Source of the DNA: Enterococcus thailandicus
Lineage (GTDB): Bacteria > Bacillota > Bacilli > Lactobacillales > Enterococcaceae
DNA: 64,000 bases
Reading direction: 5' to 3'
Assembly (NCBI RefSeq): GCF_001886265.1
Contig: NZ_JXLE01000002.1
Location: forward strand, 110,418 to 174,417
Positions 45,895-54,644 of this stretch are shown piece after piece (the stretch's first letter is position 1; the number at the start of each line of letters is the position of its first letter). The position numbers were made by a program, and so were the translations under genes. The notes under the pieces were generated by a model. The model had not been told where the DNA came from. It made no database searches and saw only the letters and a list, made by a program, of their open reading frames with translations.

Positions 45895-47000
45895 CAAACT
45901 TTTCGTACCATCAACGGGATTAAAAATTCATAGTTGATAAAGAAATCAATAACTGAACGATGGTATTCACCAGAAGAAACAAACAACGCTGTCTGCTCCC
46001 CTTCTTTAGATACCGTCAGTGATTGTCCTTTATCAAGCAAGACTTCATAAGCATCTTCACCCAGTTTTTCCATATCATATTGCGGATGATCCATCGCAAC
46101 GATAAAGATATCATCTAAAACTTGTTCCGTTAATTCGAATTCACTTTGCAAATTCAAACGTAAGACTTTTGTATTATCTAAAAGCGTCTCGTTGACAGTA
46201 AAGCCAAGTTGTCGAGCATGCTCCAATAACTGATTCAATTTGTGATTAAAAATCGTCATTTGTCCAACTGAAAAAACACGTTCAACTGACCAATAACGAA
46301 TAAGCGCTAAAACTTGGTCATCCTTCACGTCGATTGTCATTGTTTCTGGAGAAATTTTTAAAAGGTTGATTGCATCCACCTGATAGCGTTCATCAATCGT
46401 TGGCAACGCAAAAGAGAAAATCAAGTTTGCAGAATCATCCAACGCGTAATTAATTGAAAAATGACGTGTTTCCCAAGTATCATAGGTCGTTCCTGACAAT
46501 TCTAGCCCAATATCATTTAAAGGTTTTAACAATTCATAGGCAAAGTACTCAACCAAGCTCGTCTTAGCAATCGGCGAAATTGGTTCACCGGCTAAAATAT
46601 ATTGCTGATACGCATCCAGCAACTCAGAAAAGCCAGATTCAATAAAAGCTTTACGCATTCTTAAATCAGCAAGCTGTGTTTCAGCCTCATGAATCATTTG
46701 AACGATTTCTTGGTGGTCTTGTTCTTTTCCACTCAGGTAAGACTGGTTATCAGCTAACTCTTGTTCTTTTTTTGCAAGCGTTGTATCTGCTGTCATTTGA
46801 GGAACGATTTTTTCTTTTTCATGAATCTTTGTTCCTTCAGTTGCACTTTCTAATTCCACATCATCATCTGATTCTGTCAAAAGTTCAGCGGTTGTTTCAT
46901 CTGTTACTACTTCTTCCATAGGAACAACTGTTGTTTCTTCGTTCTCGATTTCTGAAGGTTCAACTACCTTTTCTGCTTCCTCTTTTTCGTACTCGCTCAT
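45894..47000 (-). CDS. Acidic coiled-coil protein, function unknown (second of pair)
   Basis: A 368-residue soluble protein. Residues 1-70 are highly acidic and low in complexity (Glu/Thr/Val). A short coiled coil (about 78-120) leads to a mixed alpha/beta part (about 125-368) with ordered strands such as LDDSANLIFSFALP. No membrane segment, signal peptide or known motif is visible. Its ATG overlaps the preceding stop (ATGA), so it is translationally coupled to its partner. The protein ends LMVRKV at the foot of a large hairpin. I do not recognise the family. Confidence 0.75.
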   Translation of the reverse strand: MSEYEKEEAEKVVEPSEIENEETTVVPMEEVVTDETTAELLTESDDDVELESATEGTKIHEKEKIVPQMTADTTLAKKEQELADNQSYLSGKEQDHQEIVQMIHEAETQLADLRMRKAFIESGFSELLDAYQQYILAGEPISPIAKTSLVEYFAYELLKPLNDIGLELSGTTYDTWETRHFSINYALDDSANLIFSFALPTIDERYQVDAINLLKISPETMTIDVKDDQVLALIRYWSVERVFSVGQMTIFNHKLNQLLEHARQLGFTVNETLLDNTKVLRLNLQSEFELTEQVLDDIFIVAMDHPQYDMEKLGEDAYEVLLDKGQSLTVSKEGEQTALFVSSGEYHRSVIDFFINYEFLIPLMVRKV

Positions 47001-47899
47001 TCTTCCAAACCTCCTTCATCAAGGATTGCCGCTTCCGGGTTTTCACTACCAAGATAGCTCATTAAAAACTGATGGATAGCTGGTCCAAAGTTTTCCCTTC
47101 CACCAAAGTAACGCGCAATTTGGCGTTGTTCTTTTTGAACGATTGCAGCTTTTAGTTGATCTGCTTTTGCTTGTTGCATCATGGCTTCTTTTTGTTTTTG
47201 AATTTTAGCTGGTTCATCAATATAAGGTAACCAACCTAGCTTTTCATTTTCATAAACTTGTTTTTCTTTTGCCAATGCTTCAATTTCTTCATCAACTTTT
47301 TTTCGGTTTAAGAAACCCTTTGACTCTTCTAAAGCAGCAATTTTTTTGTTATATGTTCCGATTTCTTCATCAAGACGTTCAATTTCCGTTTGCGCAGTAA
47401 TTACTTTTGCATCTAACTCATTTAATTCATGGCTGTAATCTACCACTTCCCCTTGTGAGTATTGCTCCCACTCGGCATCAATTTGTGGTAAAACAAAAAT
47501 TTCCGGCAAACTGGCATCAATCGCAATCGTTGGGCGCTCATGATAGTACGTCCCAATTTTGTAATAACTTAAAGTAGGTGACATTTCATCTACCAGTTCC
47601 ATAAAAGGAAATTGTTGTAAGAATCGATCTTGGATTTTTCGCATAAGTAATTGGTCAATTTCATGGTTCTCATTTGAGCTTCGTTTTAGCTCATCATTTA
47701 AATGACTATTATATAATCGATAAATTTCAGGAATGTTTTCTTCACGTACTGCTTGTTCAAATGCTTGTAAATCTCCCAGCAATTGAGATAAGTTTGTACT
47801 TGCTTTTTGTTTAATATCATCAAAAGATGACTCATCAGTATGTTTATCCATATCTACCGTTTCAGGTTCATGGTGTTCTTCTGTAATAGAATCTTTCAT
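46997..47899 (-). CDS. Coiled-coil protein, function unknown (first of pair)
   Basis: A 300-residue soluble protein starting MKDSITEEHHEPE behind AAGGAGGT (start at 47899, not the in-frame ATG at 47917). The N-terminus is acidic. A helical region (about 30-130) precedes a long predicted coiled coil (about 160-235: YSHELNELDAKVITAQTEIE...), then a short C-terminal domain with QIARYFGGRENFGPAIHQFL. No membrane segment. It is coupled by overlap to the next coiled-coil protein, so the two probably form a complex. Family not recognised. Confidence 0.75.
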   Translation of the reverse strand: MKDSITEEHHEPETVDMDKHTDESSFDDIKQKASTNLSQLLGDLQAFEQAVREENIPEIYRLYNSHLNDELKRSSNENHEIDQLLMRKIQDRFLQQFPFMELVDEMSPTLSYYKIGTYYHERPTIAIDASLPEIFVLPQIDAEWEQYSQGEVVDYSHELNELDAKVITAQTEIERLDEEIGTYNKKIAALEESKGFLNRKKVDEEIEALAKEKQVYENEKLGWLPYIDEPAKIQKQKEAMMQQAKADQLKAAIVQKEQRQIARYFGGRENFGPAIHQFLMSYLGSENPEAAILDEGGLEE

Positions 47900-48019
47900 A
47901 TTTTTACCTCCTTGCATTCATTTGATAACTTAATAGTACCATTTTCTTCAAAAAATTGTTACAAAATGGGGCACGACAGAAACGAATCACTCATTCATTT
48001 AGCAAAAACGTAAAAAAAC

Positions 48020-48058
48020 AAAAAAACTGTGACAAAAGTCAAGAGACCCATGTCACAG
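48020..48058 (-). terminator. Terminator of the 63-residue protein gene
   Basis: CTGTGAC (48027-48033) pairs with GTCACAG (48052-48058); seven T follow on the minus strand. Confidence 0.8.
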
Positions 48059-48131
48059 CTCTAAACAGAGTAAGAGAAATGCACACTTGCAACAACTCTT
48101 CCTATTCTGCTTTCATCAATCAAGGATTGTT

Positions 48132-48323
48132 TTATTTGTTAGGCAGTTCGCGGGTCGTGAAATGAATGCGTTGTTGTTCATCGCGAGTTAGTAAGGTTTC
48201 TTCATTTAAGTATGAAAGTCTAAGCTCACCTAATTCAGGATTTTCCAGCATTTTTTCATAACCAGTAAAAATCGAACGGATATAATTCTTATAAGCGTTT
48301 TTCTTCTTTTGTCTTTTTTTCAT
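48132..48323 (-). CDS. Small basic protein, function unknown
   Basis: A 63-residue protein, MKKRQKKKNAYKNYIRSIFTGY and a C-terminal part rich in Glu and Arg. AAGGAAGG sits six bases before the ATG and a terminator follows, supporting a real gene. No membrane segment. Unknown family. Confidence 0.6.
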   Translation of the reverse strand: MKKRQKKKNAYKNYIRSIFTGYEKMLENPELGELRLSYLNEETLLTRDEQQRIHFTTRELPNK

Positions 48324-48551
48324 AGGACACCTTCCTTATCAAAAATATCATACCAATGAATAGCTGCATAGACAAGATAGAATCGAAAAATTGAGTGAAA
48401 CATTTATTATTTTTTGTAATAACCGATTGCTTTTAGTGGAAATCACTACATAATCAAAACAAACAACATTCTTTTCTTCGAATTTTCTCACGAAGGTTGA
48501 CGAATCCGTCAAAAAATGAAAAAATGCTTTAGTACTTAAGGAGGGAATCTA

Positions 48552-50054
48552 GTGAAAAAAATCGGTTTTGACTCAGAAAAATATATCGAAGAACAATCTA
48601 CTTATATTTTGGAACGAGTAAATCACTATGACAAATTATATTTAGAATTTGGTGGGAAATTAGTTGACGACAAGCATGCAAAACGTGTATTACCTGGTTT
48701 TGAAGAGGATGCTAAAATCAAATTGCTACAAAAATTGAAAGATCAAGCAGAAATTTTGATTTGTGTCTATGCTGGCGACATTGAACGTAATAAAATCCGT
48801 GGCGATTACGGAATCACTTATGATATGGATATCTTACGTTTGATTGACGAGCTACGTGGCTATGGTCTAATGATCAACAGTGTCGTTATCACTCGCTACA
48901 ATGGTCAACCAGCAACGAAAGTTTTCATCAATAAACTTGAACGTCGTGACATTAAAGTCTACACGCATTCAGAAATTGAAGATTACCCTGTTAACGTGGA
49001 TAAGATTGTTTCTGAAGATGGATTTGGCAAGAATGCTTATATTGAAACGACAAAACCAATCGTTGTTGTAACAGCACCTGGTCCCGGTAGCGGAAAATTA
49101 GCGACTTGTTTGAACCAACTTTATCATGAAAGTCAACAAGGACATGCCGCTGGTTATTCAAAATTTGAAACTTTCCCGGTTTGGAATGTACCGCTAAAAC
49201 ATCCGTTGAACATTGCTTATGAAGCTGCGACTGTTGATTTAAAAGATGTCAATATGATCGATTCCTTCCATTTCGATGCTTACAATAAAGTAGCCGTAAA
49301 CTATAATCGTGATGTTGAAACCTTCCCTGTCATCAAACGTATTATTGAAAAAATCACAGGTAAAGAATCTGTTTACTTGTCACCTACTGATATGGGTGTG
49401 AATCGTGTTGGTTTTGGTATCACGGATGATGAAGTTGTTCAAGAAGCATCTAAACAAGAAATCATTCGTCGCTATTTCCAAACAAAATGTGACTTTAAAA
49501 AAGGGCAAATTGACGAAGAAGCAGTCAACCGCATCAAATTAATCATGGAAGAAGTTGGCTTGCGACCTGAAGACCGTAAAGTAGTTACTCCAGCTCATGA
49601 TTATGCTAAGACAATTCAAAACCCTTCAAAAGATCCAACTGCTGTCATTGCAATTGAACTTCCAGATAATGTCATTATTACTGGACGTACGGGTCAATTG
49701 ATGGATGCTTCCTCAGCTGTCATTTTGAATGCCGTGAAGCATCTTGCTCATATCGCTGATGATATTCCTTTACTTTCACCATTGATTTTAGAAACAATCC
49801 AAGGAATGAAATCACAAGCTTTGCATTCTTCAATTGATAAATTAACGATCAACGAAGTCTTGATTGCTTTATCCATTAGCGCAGTAACGAATCCAATTGC
49901 CCAAGTTGCTTATGAAAAACTCGGTGAATTAGATGGCGCCCAAGCGCATTCAACTGTTATGATGAATAAAAATGATGAACAAACATTGAAGCAACTAGGA
50001 ATCGATTTAACCTGTGCACCAGTTTATCCATCTGAAAACCTGTATTATCAATAA
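48552..50054 (+). CDS. UPF0371/DUF1846 family protein
   Basis: A 500-residue soluble protein of the DUF1846 family. It begins with GTG behind GGAGGG. Conserved blocks include [21 protein letters not shown], a P-loop-like nucleotide-binding motif, [11 protein letters not shown], and [13 protein letters not shown]. Length matches the family (about 495-505). Structures exist for homologues but function remains unclear; nucleotide binding is likely. It is followed by its own terminator. Confidence 0.9.
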   Translation: MKKIGFDSEKYIEEQSTYILERVNHYDKLYLEFGGKLVDDKHAKRVLPGFEEDAKIKLLQKLKDQAEILICVYAGDIERNKIRGDYGITYDMDILRLIDELRGYGLMINSVVITRYNGQPATKVFINKLERRDIKVYTHSEIEDYPVNVDKIVSEDGFGKNAYIETTKPIVVVTAPGPGSGKLATCLNQLYHESQQGHAAGYSKFETFPVWNVPLKHPLNIAYEAATVDLKDVNMIDSFHFDAYNKVAVNYNRDVETFPVIKRIIEKITGKESVYLSPTDMGVNRVGFGITDDEVVQEASKQEIIRRYFQTKCDFKKGQIDEEAVNRIKLIMEEVGLRPEDRKVVTPAHDYAKTIQNPSKDPTAVIAIELPDNVIITGRTGQLMDASSAVILNAVKHLAHIADDIPLLSPLILETIQGMKSQALHSSIDKLTINEVLIALSISAVTNPIAQVAYEKLGELDGAQAHSTVMMNKNDEQTLKQLGIDLTCAPVYPSENLYYQ

Positions 50055-50078
50055 TCAAGTTTTGAACGAAACTTGTCA

Positions 50079-50117
50079 AAACCATATTGAACTTTCTTGT
50101 TCGATATGGTTTTTTTA
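50079..50117 (+). terminator. Terminator of the UPF0371 gene
   Basis: AAACCATATTGAAC (50079-50092) pairs with GTTCGATATGGTTT (50099-50112), followed by seven T. Confidence 0.9.
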
Positions 50118-50277
50118 TGCTCGAAAACACTCATCATTTTAAAACTTTTTTTAGAATCAAATGGTTTTCATGTTGTATCCGCTTCACTCTAAAAAAACAA
50201 TGAAAGTTTAATTGAAAGGTTAGTATTTTGTTATGAAAACAGGTAAAATTAGACGGAATTTTGTTAGGAGTGATTTT

Positions 50278-51459
50278 TTGAGTTATTTGTTAGGAATTAT
50301 CGGTTTAATACTAGTTTTAGCAGTTGCTTTTTTCATTAGCAGTAATAAAAAAGCAATCAAATGGAAGCCACTACTTGTTATGTTTGTGCTTCAATTAGTT
50401 TTTGGTTTTGTGCTTTTGCGAACCTCTGCAGGTCATGCAGTTGTTTCTGTTTCAGCTAAATTGTTCGACCATTTACTAGCCTTTGCAGGCGAAGGCGTCA
50501 ACTTTGTTTTTGCTGGTGTCGCAAATAAAGGAAGCTTCCCTTTCTTCTTAAATGTTTTGATGCCAATCGTCTTTATTTCAGCAATTATTGGGATTTTACG
50601 TTATATCAAAATCTTGCCTTTATTTATGAAAGCAGTTGGTCTTGGTTTAAGCAAAATCAATGGTATGGGGAAATTGGAATCATATAACGGGGTTGCCTCT
50701 GCTATTTTAGGACAATCAGAAGTGTTTATTTCCATAAAAAAAGAACTACCTTTTCTGTCTGAAAAACGTTTGTTCACAATGAGCGTTTCCGCGATGTCAA
50801 CAGTTTCAATGTCAATCGTCGGTTCTTATATGGCGTTGATTGATTCTAAATATGTGATTACTGCACTTGTTTTAAATTTACTTGGTGGTTTCATTATGGC
50901 TTCGATCGTCAATCCTTATGAACTCGATCAAAAAGAAGACGAGTTGATTATTGAAGAAGACAAAAATCAAACATTTTTCCAAATGCTTGGTGAATATATT
51001 TTAGATGGATTTCATGTTGCAGTGACTGTTGCAGCGATGCTGATTGGTTTTGTTGCATTGATTGCAATGATCAATGCCATTTTCAACGGATTATTTGGCA
51101 TTACATTCCAAGAAATCCTTGGATACATCTTTGCCCCACTTGCTTTTATCAGTGGTATTCCTTGGAATGAAGCAGTTGATGCTGGGAGTATCATGGCAAC
51201 CAAATTAGTTACCAATGAGTTTGTCGCGATGACTGAACTTTCAACTGGAAACTTCCATTTCACAGAAAGAACGACAGCCATCTTATCTGTTTTCTTAGTT
51301 TCATTTGCAAACTTCTCTTCTATCGGAATTATTTCTGGTGCAATGAAAGGATTGAATGAAGAAAAAGGAAATTTGGTCGCAAAACATGGCTTGAAAATCT
51401 TGCTGACTGCAACCTTAGTCAGCTTCCTTAGCGCTATCGTTACAGGTTTATTAGTTTAA
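50278..51459 (+). CDS. nupC: NupC-type concentrative nucleoside transporter
   Basis: A 393-residue H+-coupled nucleoside importer of the CNT family. TTG at 50278 is chosen as start because LSYLLGIIGLILVL aligns with the N-terminus of B. subtilis NupC, the length becomes 393 as in that protein, and AGGAG is seven bases upstream; an ATG at 50233 would add 15 residues. Conserved segments include NGMGKLESYNGVASAILGQSEVF and SAMSTVSMSIVGSYM in the transport core, and SVFLVSFANFSSIGI near the end. Confidence 0.92.
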   Translation: MSYLLGIIGLILVLAVAFFISSNKKAIKWKPLLVMFVLQLVFGFVLLRTSAGHAVVSVSAKLFDHLLAFAGEGVNFVFAGVANKGSFPFFLNVLMPIVFISAIIGILRYIKILPLFMKAVGLGLSKINGMGKLESYNGVASAILGQSEVFISIKKELPFLSEKRLFTMSVSAMSTVSMSIVGSYMALIDSKYVITALVLNLLGGFIMASIVNPYELDQKEDELIIEEDKNQTFFQMLGEYILDGFHVAVTVAAMLIGFVALIAMINAIFNGLFGITFQEILGYIFAPLAFISGIPWNEAVDAGSIMATKLVTNEFVAMTELSTGNFHFTERTTAILSVFLVSFANFSSIGIISGAMKGLNEEKGNLVAKHGLKILLTATLVSFLSAIVTGLLV

Positions 51460-51526
51460 ATTAGCCAAACACAAGAGGTTAAAACCATTCTGTTTAGCTC
51501 ATCATGCAATTAGATTAACTAAAAAG

Positions 51527-51565
51527 AAAGAGACTGAGAGAAAACTTTCCCCAGTCTCTTCTTTT
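51527..51565. terminator. Bidirectional terminator after nupC
   Basis: AAAGAGACTG (51527-51536) pairs with CAGTCTCTTC (51552-51561); flanked by A-rich and T-rich tracts. Confidence 0.75.
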
Positions 51566-51614
51566 CATTTTAAGCGTCATTGGGTTATATTATTAACTAA
51601 TAAGGAGGTACACT

Positions 51615-52175
51615 ATGACCCATTGTTATGTAATTATTGGTCCATCAGGTTCAGGGAAAACTTCGTTAGCTGCTTCCGTTTTTCGTCCAGATCAAAAAAT
51701 CATCACACACACTAGTCGCTCAAAGCGTCCTAGTGAACAGAACGAAAAAGATTACTACTTTATCTCTAAAAAAAGATTTCAAGAAATGATTTCAGATGGT
51801 GCATTTGCTGAATGGGACGAATACGCAGGAAATTACTATGGCTCTAGTAAACTAGAGATCGAAAATCGACTAAAAAAAGCTGATTGTTACGCTGTACTAA
51901 CAGCCTCTGGTTTTTGGCGACTTCATGAAATTTTTGGAGAGCGCATTCGCCCCATCTTCATCTCGATTTCAAAAGAAACTTTACAAAAACGTTTAGAAGA
52001 TCGAGGGGATTCTCAAGCTGAGCGTTCAAAACGACTAGCGCTTTTTGAACGTGACCAAGAAGAACTACAGCGCCTAACCAGTATTCCCACCCTTGCAATT
52101 ATTTCAAATGACACAACTTTCGAGTCAGCCCAGCAGCAACTCGTAAAAGTTTTACAGGAAAACACTTCAAGATAA
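51615..52175 (+). CDS. Guanylate-kinase-like P-loop protein
   Basis: A 186-residue protein with the P-loop GPSGSGKTSL and the guanylate kinase fold: TSRSKRPSEQNEKDYYF (nucleotide-binding loop), EWDEYAGNYYG and KRLEDRGDSQAE with an arginine-containing lid. The canonical GMP-binding serine/arginine set (SR.TTR) appears as THTSRSKRP, so some residues differ. The essential gmk is usually elsewhere next to rpoZ, so this may be a paralogue with another NMP or regulatory role. RBS AAGGAGG. Confidence 0.85.
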   Translation: MTHCYVIIGPSGSGKTSLAASVFRPDQKIITHTSRSKRPSEQNEKDYYFISKKRFQEMISDGAFAEWDEYAGNYYGSSKLEIENRLKKADCYAVLTASGFWRLHEIFGERIRPIFISISKETLQKRLEDRGDSQAERSKRLALFERDQEELQRLTSIPTLAIISNDTTFESAQQQLVKVLQENTSR

Positions 52176-52208
52176 TTGTTTCCAATTATACTTTGGTTAT
52201 TTGCTAAA

Positions 52209-52245
52209 CAAAAAGAAATCAGACACACAATCTGATTTCTTTTTG
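52209..52245. terminator. Bidirectional terminator
   Basis: CAAAAAGAAATCAGA (52209-52223) pairs perfectly with TCTGATTTCTTTTTG (52231-52245). Confidence 0.9.
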
Positions 52246-52298
52246 CTTGTATTCAAAGGAGAAAATACGATTTACTTTTATTCACCAATGATTTCCTA

Positions 52299-52808
52299 CT
52301 AAATCACCAACTGATAAGCCAGTCTTTCCCCATGTTCAAATGGAAATTCAATCATTCCTCGATAATTGAAGCCTGCTGCTAAAATTGTTTTTTTCATTGG
52401 TTCATTGGTCGGATACGTGTCAATTCGGATATCTTTGACTCCTTGGATTGCCGCAATTGTTACTAAATGTTTCAGTAAATTTTTTCCCAAGCCTTTTCCT
52501 CGAACTGTTGGATCAATTGCAACTCGATGAATCGATAAATAACTTGATGTGACTTCTTCCCACGAACCATCAATAGCTGTATAAACAGGATCAACACCTG
52601 AAACTAAAGCTGCTGTGCCAACGATCTGTTCCTCATCAATCAAAACAAAGCTTTCCTCTTTTTCACTATCCATTAAAATGATTTCTTTGGTTGGGCCTTG
52701 CCCATTTTGCCATTGTGGCAATCCTTGTGTTGCTAAAAATTGCGTTGCCGCCTGAATGATTTCCATCACTTTTTCGATGTCTTCAAGTCTTGTTTTTCTA
52801 AGGTACAT
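52299..52808 (-). CDS. GNAT-family N-acetyltransferase
   Basis: A 169-residue acetyltransferase. MYLRKTRLEDIEKVMEII starts the fold; RVAIDPTVRGKGLGKNLLKHL is motif A with the RGKGLG acetyl-CoA loop. The start at 52808 has AGGAGG eight bases upstream. Substrate unknown. It follows the sce7725-like gene after about 26 bases and may share its transcript. Confidence 0.88.
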   Translation of the reverse strand: MYLRKTRLEDIEKVMEIIQAATQFLATQGLPQWQNGQGPTKEIILMDSEKEESFVLIDEEQIVGTAALVSGVDPVYTAIDGSWEEVTSSYLSIHRVAIDPTVRGKGLGKNLLKHLVTIAAIQGVKDIRIDTYPTNEPMKKTILAAGFNYRGMIEFPFEHGERLAYQLVI

Positions 52809-52834
52809 CTTCATTGCCTCCTGTAGGTTCCCTT

Positions 52835-53791
52835 TTATTGGTCTAGTTCTTGTAAGCGATTGGTCTGTGTCACTTCTTTCAGCCAGTTTGTTGGATGCTC
52901 CACCAACTGACTCATTAGCTCTAAGTGATGCAGTAAGGACCATTTTTTTAATACACCTAAGCCCGGAAATTTTTGCTTTTTTTCTAATAACAAAAGCTCG
53001 ATCATTCCTGAAGTAATCAACAGTTGGTCTTGATTGCGCCAAACCCAATTTTTCATTTTTGCCGCTGCTTCGAAGAATTTAACTGCTTGATCTTTTGCAG
53101 ACTCATTACTATCAGAAATGAAATGTTTCACCCGGATATTCCCGTAAGCATCAACGTAGGTTAAATGAATGCCTAACGCACGACTAGGATACCCTTTATC
53201 AAAATAACGACTACCTTCAATCGTAAAATCAGCAAAACCAACATAGCCGTCTTCTCGATGAAATAAGTAATCGTCACTAAAAAAATCATCTGGCTTTTCA
53301 GCATAGTTTTCGACATATTTTTTTGTTTGAAACGAATCCCGTAAAATGATTTTATTTTCTGGTAGCCAAATTCGCAAGCGACTCTTATCAGGAATAACGA
53401 ATTTTGTTTCATTATTTGCCAATTTTTTCCAGCTTGCTGATTCTCTTAAATAGTACTGTCCATCAAAAATCAGCCATTCAGGAGGATTGTTCACAATCTC
53501 TTGGAAATTTTGTGGTGTCAAAATCAGCCCATGCCGAATGGAACTCTTCTGCGTTTCAGTCCACGGGTGTAGATGTTCTTGAAATAATTTAAATTGACCT
53601 ACCTGTGGATTATCAATCACGATTAACGGTTGTTTTTTCTTCTGGAAAAGTTCAACAACATTTTTTAGTGTCGCAGAATCTCGTACTGGTTCAATGATTG
53701 GCTGAACTTTAGTTGATAAAACATTACGATTAATCGCTTCTTTTAAGGCTAACAAATCAAATTGTTTTCCACGTAAATAAGGATAATACAT
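52835..53791 (-). CDS. sce7725-family protein
   Basis: A 318-residue soluble protein starting MYYPYLRGKQFDLLALKEAI, the characteristic opening of the sce7725/beta-protein family. Later segments (IIEPVRDS, FADFTIEGSRYFDKGYPSRALGIHLTYVD) are also typical of these phage-derived or mobile-element-associated proteins. Start at 53791 has GGAGTGA. It begins five bases after the stop of the MmcB-like nuclease gene, so the two are coupled. Function unestablished; partners of this family often carry nuclease folds, supporting a DNA-related role. Confidence 0.72.
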   Translation of the reverse strand: MYYPYLRGKQFDLLALKEAINRNVLSTKVQPIIEPVRDSATLKNVVELFQKKKQPLIVIDNPQVGQFKLFQEHLHPWTETQKSSIRHGLILTPQNFQEIVNNPPEWLIFDGQYYLRESASWKKLANNETKFVIPDKSRLRIWLPENKIILRDSFQTKKYVENYAEKPDDFFSDDYLFHREDGYVGFADFTIEGSRYFDKGYPSRALGIHLTYVDAYGNIRVKHFISDSNESAKDQAVKFFEAAAKMKNWVWRNQDQLLITSGMIELLLLEKKQKFPGLGVLKKWSLLHHLELMSQLVEHPTNWLKEVTQTNRLQELDQ

Positions 53792-53795
53792 AAGA

Positions 53796-54485
53796 TCACT
53801 CCAATGGCTCAGTTGGTAAACGTCGAATTTGTTGTTGGTGACGTAGGTATTCATAATCTTGTTGCAAGGCAAGAACCTCTTCTTGTAATTCTTCTACCGC
53901 TTGATTATTTAAATCTTCCATGAAACGTTCATAATAACGTTCAGTCGAAAATGGACTTTGTTCATCTGAACGTCTTTTTAATTCTTTATATAATTGTTCA
54001 GTCGGAAAATATCTAACCCCTCGTTCCATTTGTTTCGCTTTTCGAACTTCTCTAAATAGTGAAGCCATAAAACGGTTGGTCAATGCTGTTTCCGGTACTG
54101 ACAGTTCTTTTTTTGTTGCTTTTTTGGCAATTGTAAACGTTCCTGGTGCAGGCATTTCTTCTGCCGAGACATAGGGTCGGTAAACAAAAACACCAATTTC
54201 AGCCGGAATCTCTGACTGAACAATTTCGTAGAGTTCCTGAGGCAACACAAAATAATTATAGTGTCCAACAAATGAGAGCTTCGCCGCTGAACGAAAGTCT
54301 GCTTTTGTTACTTTTAATTCATAACAACGCCATTCACGCGTTCCATCTGCTTTTGTTAGACAACATAACGTATCCACAATTCCTTGTTCTTCTGGCATCG
54401 TCACCTCTTCTACCACAATCCCACCTTGTTCAAGACAATAGTAGTAAAGTGACTCCTCCATATCAATTGTTAAGGATGTTTTCAT
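53796..54485 (-). CDS. MmcB-like PD-(D/E)XK nuclease-fold protein
   Basis: A 229-residue protein starting MKTSLTIDMEESLYYYCL behind GGAGG (start at 54485). The segment GIVDTLCC...REWRCYELKVTKADF has the spacing of the PD-(D/E)XK nuclease core (D, then E-x-K), as in MmcB/Vsr-like DNA repair proteins. The C-terminal third is helical and charged (EELQEEVLALQQDYEYLRHQQQ), a likely coiled coil for partner contact. It is the first gene of a three-gene operon with the sce7725-like protein and a GNAT protein. Confidence 0.72.
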   Translation of the reverse strand: MKTSLTIDMEESLYYYCLEQGGIVVEEVTMPEEQGIVDTLCCLTKADGTREWRCYELKVTKADFRSAAKLSFVGHYNYFVLPQELYEIVQSEIPAEIGVFVYRPYVSAEEMPAPGTFTIAKKATKKELSVPETALTNRFMASLFREVRKAKQMERGVRYFPTEQLYKELKRRSDEQSPFSTERYYERFMEDLNNQAVEELQEEVLALQQDYEYLRHQQQIRRLPTEPLE

Positions 54486-54584
54486 CTTCTCGCCTCCGAC
54501 ACGAACGTATTTTCGCCTAATCATCTTGTTTATTTTACACAACGATAATCAAAAATGCTAGTTATTTCTCTACTTAACAGTAAA

Positions 54585-54619
54585 TCAAAAAAGGAGTGCA
54601 ACAGCTAGTGCCACACTCC
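54585..54619 (-). terminator. Terminator of the C39-like peptidase gene
   Basis: GGAGTG (54593-54598) pairs with CACTCC (54614-54619), followed on the minus strand by six T. Confidence 0.75.
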
Positions 54620-54644
54620 AACGAACTTTTCTCAACATATTTGA

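Noticed and set aside
52809-53048. Longer acetyltransferase start at 53048
   Set aside because: It would overlap most of the sce7725-like 3' end in another frame; AGGAGG supports the start at 52808.
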